From: Terrabacter sp. MAHUQ-38
Lineage (GTDB): Bacteria > Actinomycetota > Actinomycetes > Actinomycetales > Dermatophilaceae
Length of the DNA: 64,000 nucleotides
Direction of reading: 5' to 3'
Assembly: GCF_014518425.1 (NCBI RefSeq)
Contig: NZ_JACVCU010000008.1
Span: forward strand, 62,001-126,000
The position numbers were made by a program, and so were the translations under genes. Position 1 is the first letter of the stretch. Every line of letters starts with the position of its first letter. Shown here in pieces: positions 62,066-64,000 of the stretch. The notes under the pieces are model-generated. The model was not told where the DNA came from and searched no databases. It saw nothing but the letters and a program-made list of their open reading frames with translations.

Positions 62066-63568
62066 TCAGGAGACCAGGTTGAAGATCGTGTTCTTCGGTT
62101 CGGTCATGGCTTCGACGGCGAACTGCACGCCCTCTCGGCCGATGCCGGAGCTCTTGAACCCGCCGAACGGCATGGAGTCCACTCGCAGGTCGCTCGTGCC
62201 GTTGACGATGACGGCCCCGGCGACCAGCTCGGCCGAGACAGCGAACGCCGTCTCCACCGACTGCGTGAAGACACCGGCCTGCAGGGCGTAGTCGCTGCTG
62301 TTGGCCGCCGAGACCGCGTCGGCCAGGTCCTCGAACGGGATGATCGTCACCACCGGGCCGAAGACCTCGTCGGTGAGGACGAGGGAGCCGTCGGTGACAT
62401 CCGTGAGGATCGTGGGTTCGTAGAAGGCGCCGCGCCGTACGCCGCCGCTGCGGACCGTCGCTCCGTCCGCGACGGCCTTCCCGACCCACTCCTCGACGCG
62501 CTGTGCCTCGACCTCACTGACGAGGGGACCGATGTCGGTGTCGCGGTCACGTTTGCTCCCGACCTTCAGCCGGCTGGTGCGCTCGACAGCCGCGCGGAGG
62601 AACTCGTCGTAGGCCGAGGCGTGGACGTAGACGCGCTGGACCGACAGGCAGTTCTGCCCGGCCACTCCGAACGCGCCGTCCACGACCGCGTCAACGGCGT
62701 CGGAGAGCACCGCATCCGCGCAGATGATCGTCGGGTTGTTCCCGCCCAGCTCCATCAGCAGCTTCCGCGGACCGGCGGAGGCGGCGATCTTCGCGGCAGT
62801 CCTCGGCCCGCCGGTGAACGACACGAGAGCGATGCGCTCGTCGGTCACCAGGGCGTGCCCGGCCTGGGCGCGCCCGCAGACCACCGCGACCCGTCTCGAC
62901 GGCACGCCGGCGGTGACCAGCAGCTCGACGAGGGCCAACGCGGTGAGAGGGGTGTGGTCCGACGGCTTCAGGACCACACCGTTGCCCGCGATCAGGGCGG
63001 GACCGAGCTTGTGCGCCACGAGGTTGAGCGGGTCGTTGAAGGACGTGAGCGCGGCAACCACGCCGACGGGCTCGCGGGTGAACCAACCGACCCGGTTGCG
63101 TCCGTTCCTGCTTGCCGCGAACGGGATCGTCTCTCCCTTGAGGAACACGCCTGCCTCGGCGGAGAGACGCAGCGTCTCCACGCAACGGCCGACCTCGCGT
63201 TCCGCTTCGGCGATCGTCTTGACGCCCTCGGACGCGATGAGGTGCGCGAACCGGGTCGTCTCCTCGTGCAGCAGCCGTGCTGCCTGGTGGAGGGCCTCGC
63301 TGCGGGCCCACAACGGCCAGTCGTCGTTGGAGACCGACTCCAGGACGCCCGACACCGCGGCGGCGACGTCGGCGGCGGTCGAGTCCGCGACGTGGCCGAT
63401 GACGCGGCCGTCGTCCGGGTCGGTGACCGGCAAGGTGAGGTCGTGGCACTGCCAGCTGCCGTTGACGAGCGCTCCCCCCGGCACCGACAGGTCGGGTAGA
63501 GGGTCAATGACGAGCGGTTGGCCGTCCGCCAGCTCCGGGGCGAGCACCCACTGGTCTGATGCATGCAT
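62066..63568 (-). CDS. Aldehyde dehydrogenase (lactaldehyde/PhnY-like type)
   Basis: A 500-residue NAD(P)-dependent aldehyde dehydrogenase. SFNDPLNLVAHKLGPALIAG replaces the common PWNFP motif; FTGGPRTAAKIA, catalytic Glu273 in MELGGNNP and Cys307 in GQNCLSVQR are intact. The SFNDP/GQNCLSVQR combination is typical of lactaldehyde- and phosphonoacetaldehyde-type enzymes. ATG 63568 has GAGGAG at seven bases, so the longer frame is rejected. It lies 14 bp after the flavoprotein and probably oxidises the aldehyde that enzyme makes from an amine. Confidence 0.87.
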   Translation of the reverse strand: MHASDQWVLAPELADGQPLVIDPLPDLSVPGGALVNGSWQCHDLTLPVTDPDDGRVIGHVADSTAADVAAAVSGVLESVSNDDWPLWARSEALHQAARLLHEETTRFAHLIASEGVKTIAEAEREVGRCVETLRLSAEAGVFLKGETIPFAASRNGRNRVGWFTREPVGVVAALTSFNDPLNLVAHKLGPALIAGNGVVLKPSDHTPLTALALVELLVTAGVPSRRVAVVCGRAQAGHALVTDERIALVSFTGGPRTAAKIAASAGPRKLLMELGGNNPTIICADAVLSDAVDAVVDGAFGVAGQNCLSVQRVYVHASAYDEFLRAAVERTSRLKVGSKRDRDTDIGPLVSEVEAQRVEEWVGKAVADGATVRSGGVRRGAFYEPTILTDVTDGSLVLTDEVFGPVVTIIPFEDLADAVSAANSSDYALQAGVFTQSVETAFAVSAELVAGAVIVNGTSDLRVDSMPFGGFKSSGIGREGVQFAVEAMTEPKNTIFNLVS

Positions 63569-63582
63569 GACTGGACTCCTCG

Positions 63583-64000
63583 TCAGCTGAATCGGTCGAC
63601 GACCTTGGCGTATCCGCCGATGATCGGAAGGAACCACGGCGGCCCGACGTGCCCGGGAACGGCTCGGTACGGCAGCTGTTCCCAGAGGTTCCGGGACGGT
63701 TTGCCCACCATGGACAGCGCCATCTGCTTGCCCATGTAGGTGGCCATCTGGACACCGTGGCCGCTGTAGCCGAGCGAGTAGTGGATGCCGTTGCGCTGGC
63801 CGGCATGCACCATCTGGTCCATGGTGAGGTCCACCAGGCCGCCCCACGTGTAGTCGATCCGAGCGGAGGACAGGTAGGGGAAGACCGTGCTCATCGCCTG
63901 CTTGAGGATCGCAGCGCTCTTGAGGTCCGAGTCGGGGCTCGACAGGGCGAACCGGGCCCGACCTCCGAAGAGCAGCCGGTTGTCCGGCGTGATGCGGAAG
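63583..64000 (-). CDS. FAD-dependent amine/amino-acid oxidoreductase, C-terminal part (partial)
   Basis: The gene enters from the window edge and ends at 63583, giving about 138 C-terminal residues. ITPDNRLLFGGRARFALS, ARIDYTWGGLVDLTMDQMVH and GIHYSLGYSGHGVQMATYMG are the closing FAD-contact region of DAO-family oxidases such as gamma-glutamylputrescine oxidase (PuuB). It is the upstream partner of the aldehyde dehydrogenase. A polyamine or amino-acid amine substrate feeding the neighbouring GABA genes is inferred. Confidence 0.82.
   Translation of the reverse strand, partial: FRITPDNRLLFGGRARFALSSPDSDLKSAAILKQAMSTVFPYLSSARIDYTWGGLVDLTMDQMVHAGQRNGIHYSLGYSGHGVQMATYMGKQMALSMVGKPSRNLWEQLPYRAVPGHVGPPWFLPIIGGYAKVVDRFS

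Overview
This window is high-GC DNA with GTG starts, ATGA/GTGA stop-start overlaps and strong GGAGG-type ribosome sites. That points to a free-living actinobacterium, most likely a saprophytic Micrococcales-like lineage. The lineage is inferred from style and gene content only. No rRNA, tRNA, phage, insertion sequence or CRISPR array was seen.

Layout. (1) 1-4750: end of a class III aminotransferase, succinate-semialdehyde dehydrogenase, alanine dehydrogenase and an APC amino-acid permease, forming an amino-acid/GABA degradation unit. (2) 4751-9123: a palindrome and small orphan protein, a large LuxR-type ATPase regulator, and a membrane protein with an apparent double frameshift. (3) 9365-15562: FMO-type monooxygenase, SDR and aldehyde dehydrogenase operon, with an AraC regulator and a divergent MFS transporter. 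(4) 15643-18432: a decay zone with creatinase and PucR remnants joined at a deletion scar, a secreted protein, a broken membrane gene and a GntR regulator lacking its wing. (5) 18488-21649: a glycosyltransferase-like protein, then AraC divergent from a PhyH dioxygenase plus a small conserved protein.

(6) 21714-38450 is the most coherent block, a complete oxidative L-fucose catabolic locus. A Tat-exported GH95 fucosidase releases the sugar and a ribose-type ABC transporter imports it. FucU mutarotates it, and an aldo/keto reductase, lactonase, dehydratase, SDR and FAH hydrolase turn it into pyruvate plus L-lactate. LutABC then oxidises the lactate. A FadR-type regulator lies in the operon, and one 11-bp motif recurs in front of both the fucosidase and the divergent catabolic promoter. 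(7) 38468-40330: a quinone-reductase remnant and an SDR/TetR pair. (8) 40421-49961: an arabinoside locus with an ABC transporter, LacI, two GH51 arabinofuranosidases, a DUF6171-like protein and a DeoR regulator.

(9) 49984-54450: a second lutCBA operon under a LacI protein missing part of its ligand domain, beside a C-terminal scrap of an alpha-L-rhamnosidase. This suggests a former rhamnose regulon. (10) 54581-64000: an FAD/Fe-S oxidoreductase, SSADH and GABA aminotransferase operon flanked by two paralogous FadR-type regulators with recognisable operators, then an aldehyde dehydrogenase and the end of an amine oxidase-like flavoprotein.

The main themes are paralogous modules (two lut operons, two GABA-type modules, several FCD regulators) and frequent small deletions that leave readable scars.
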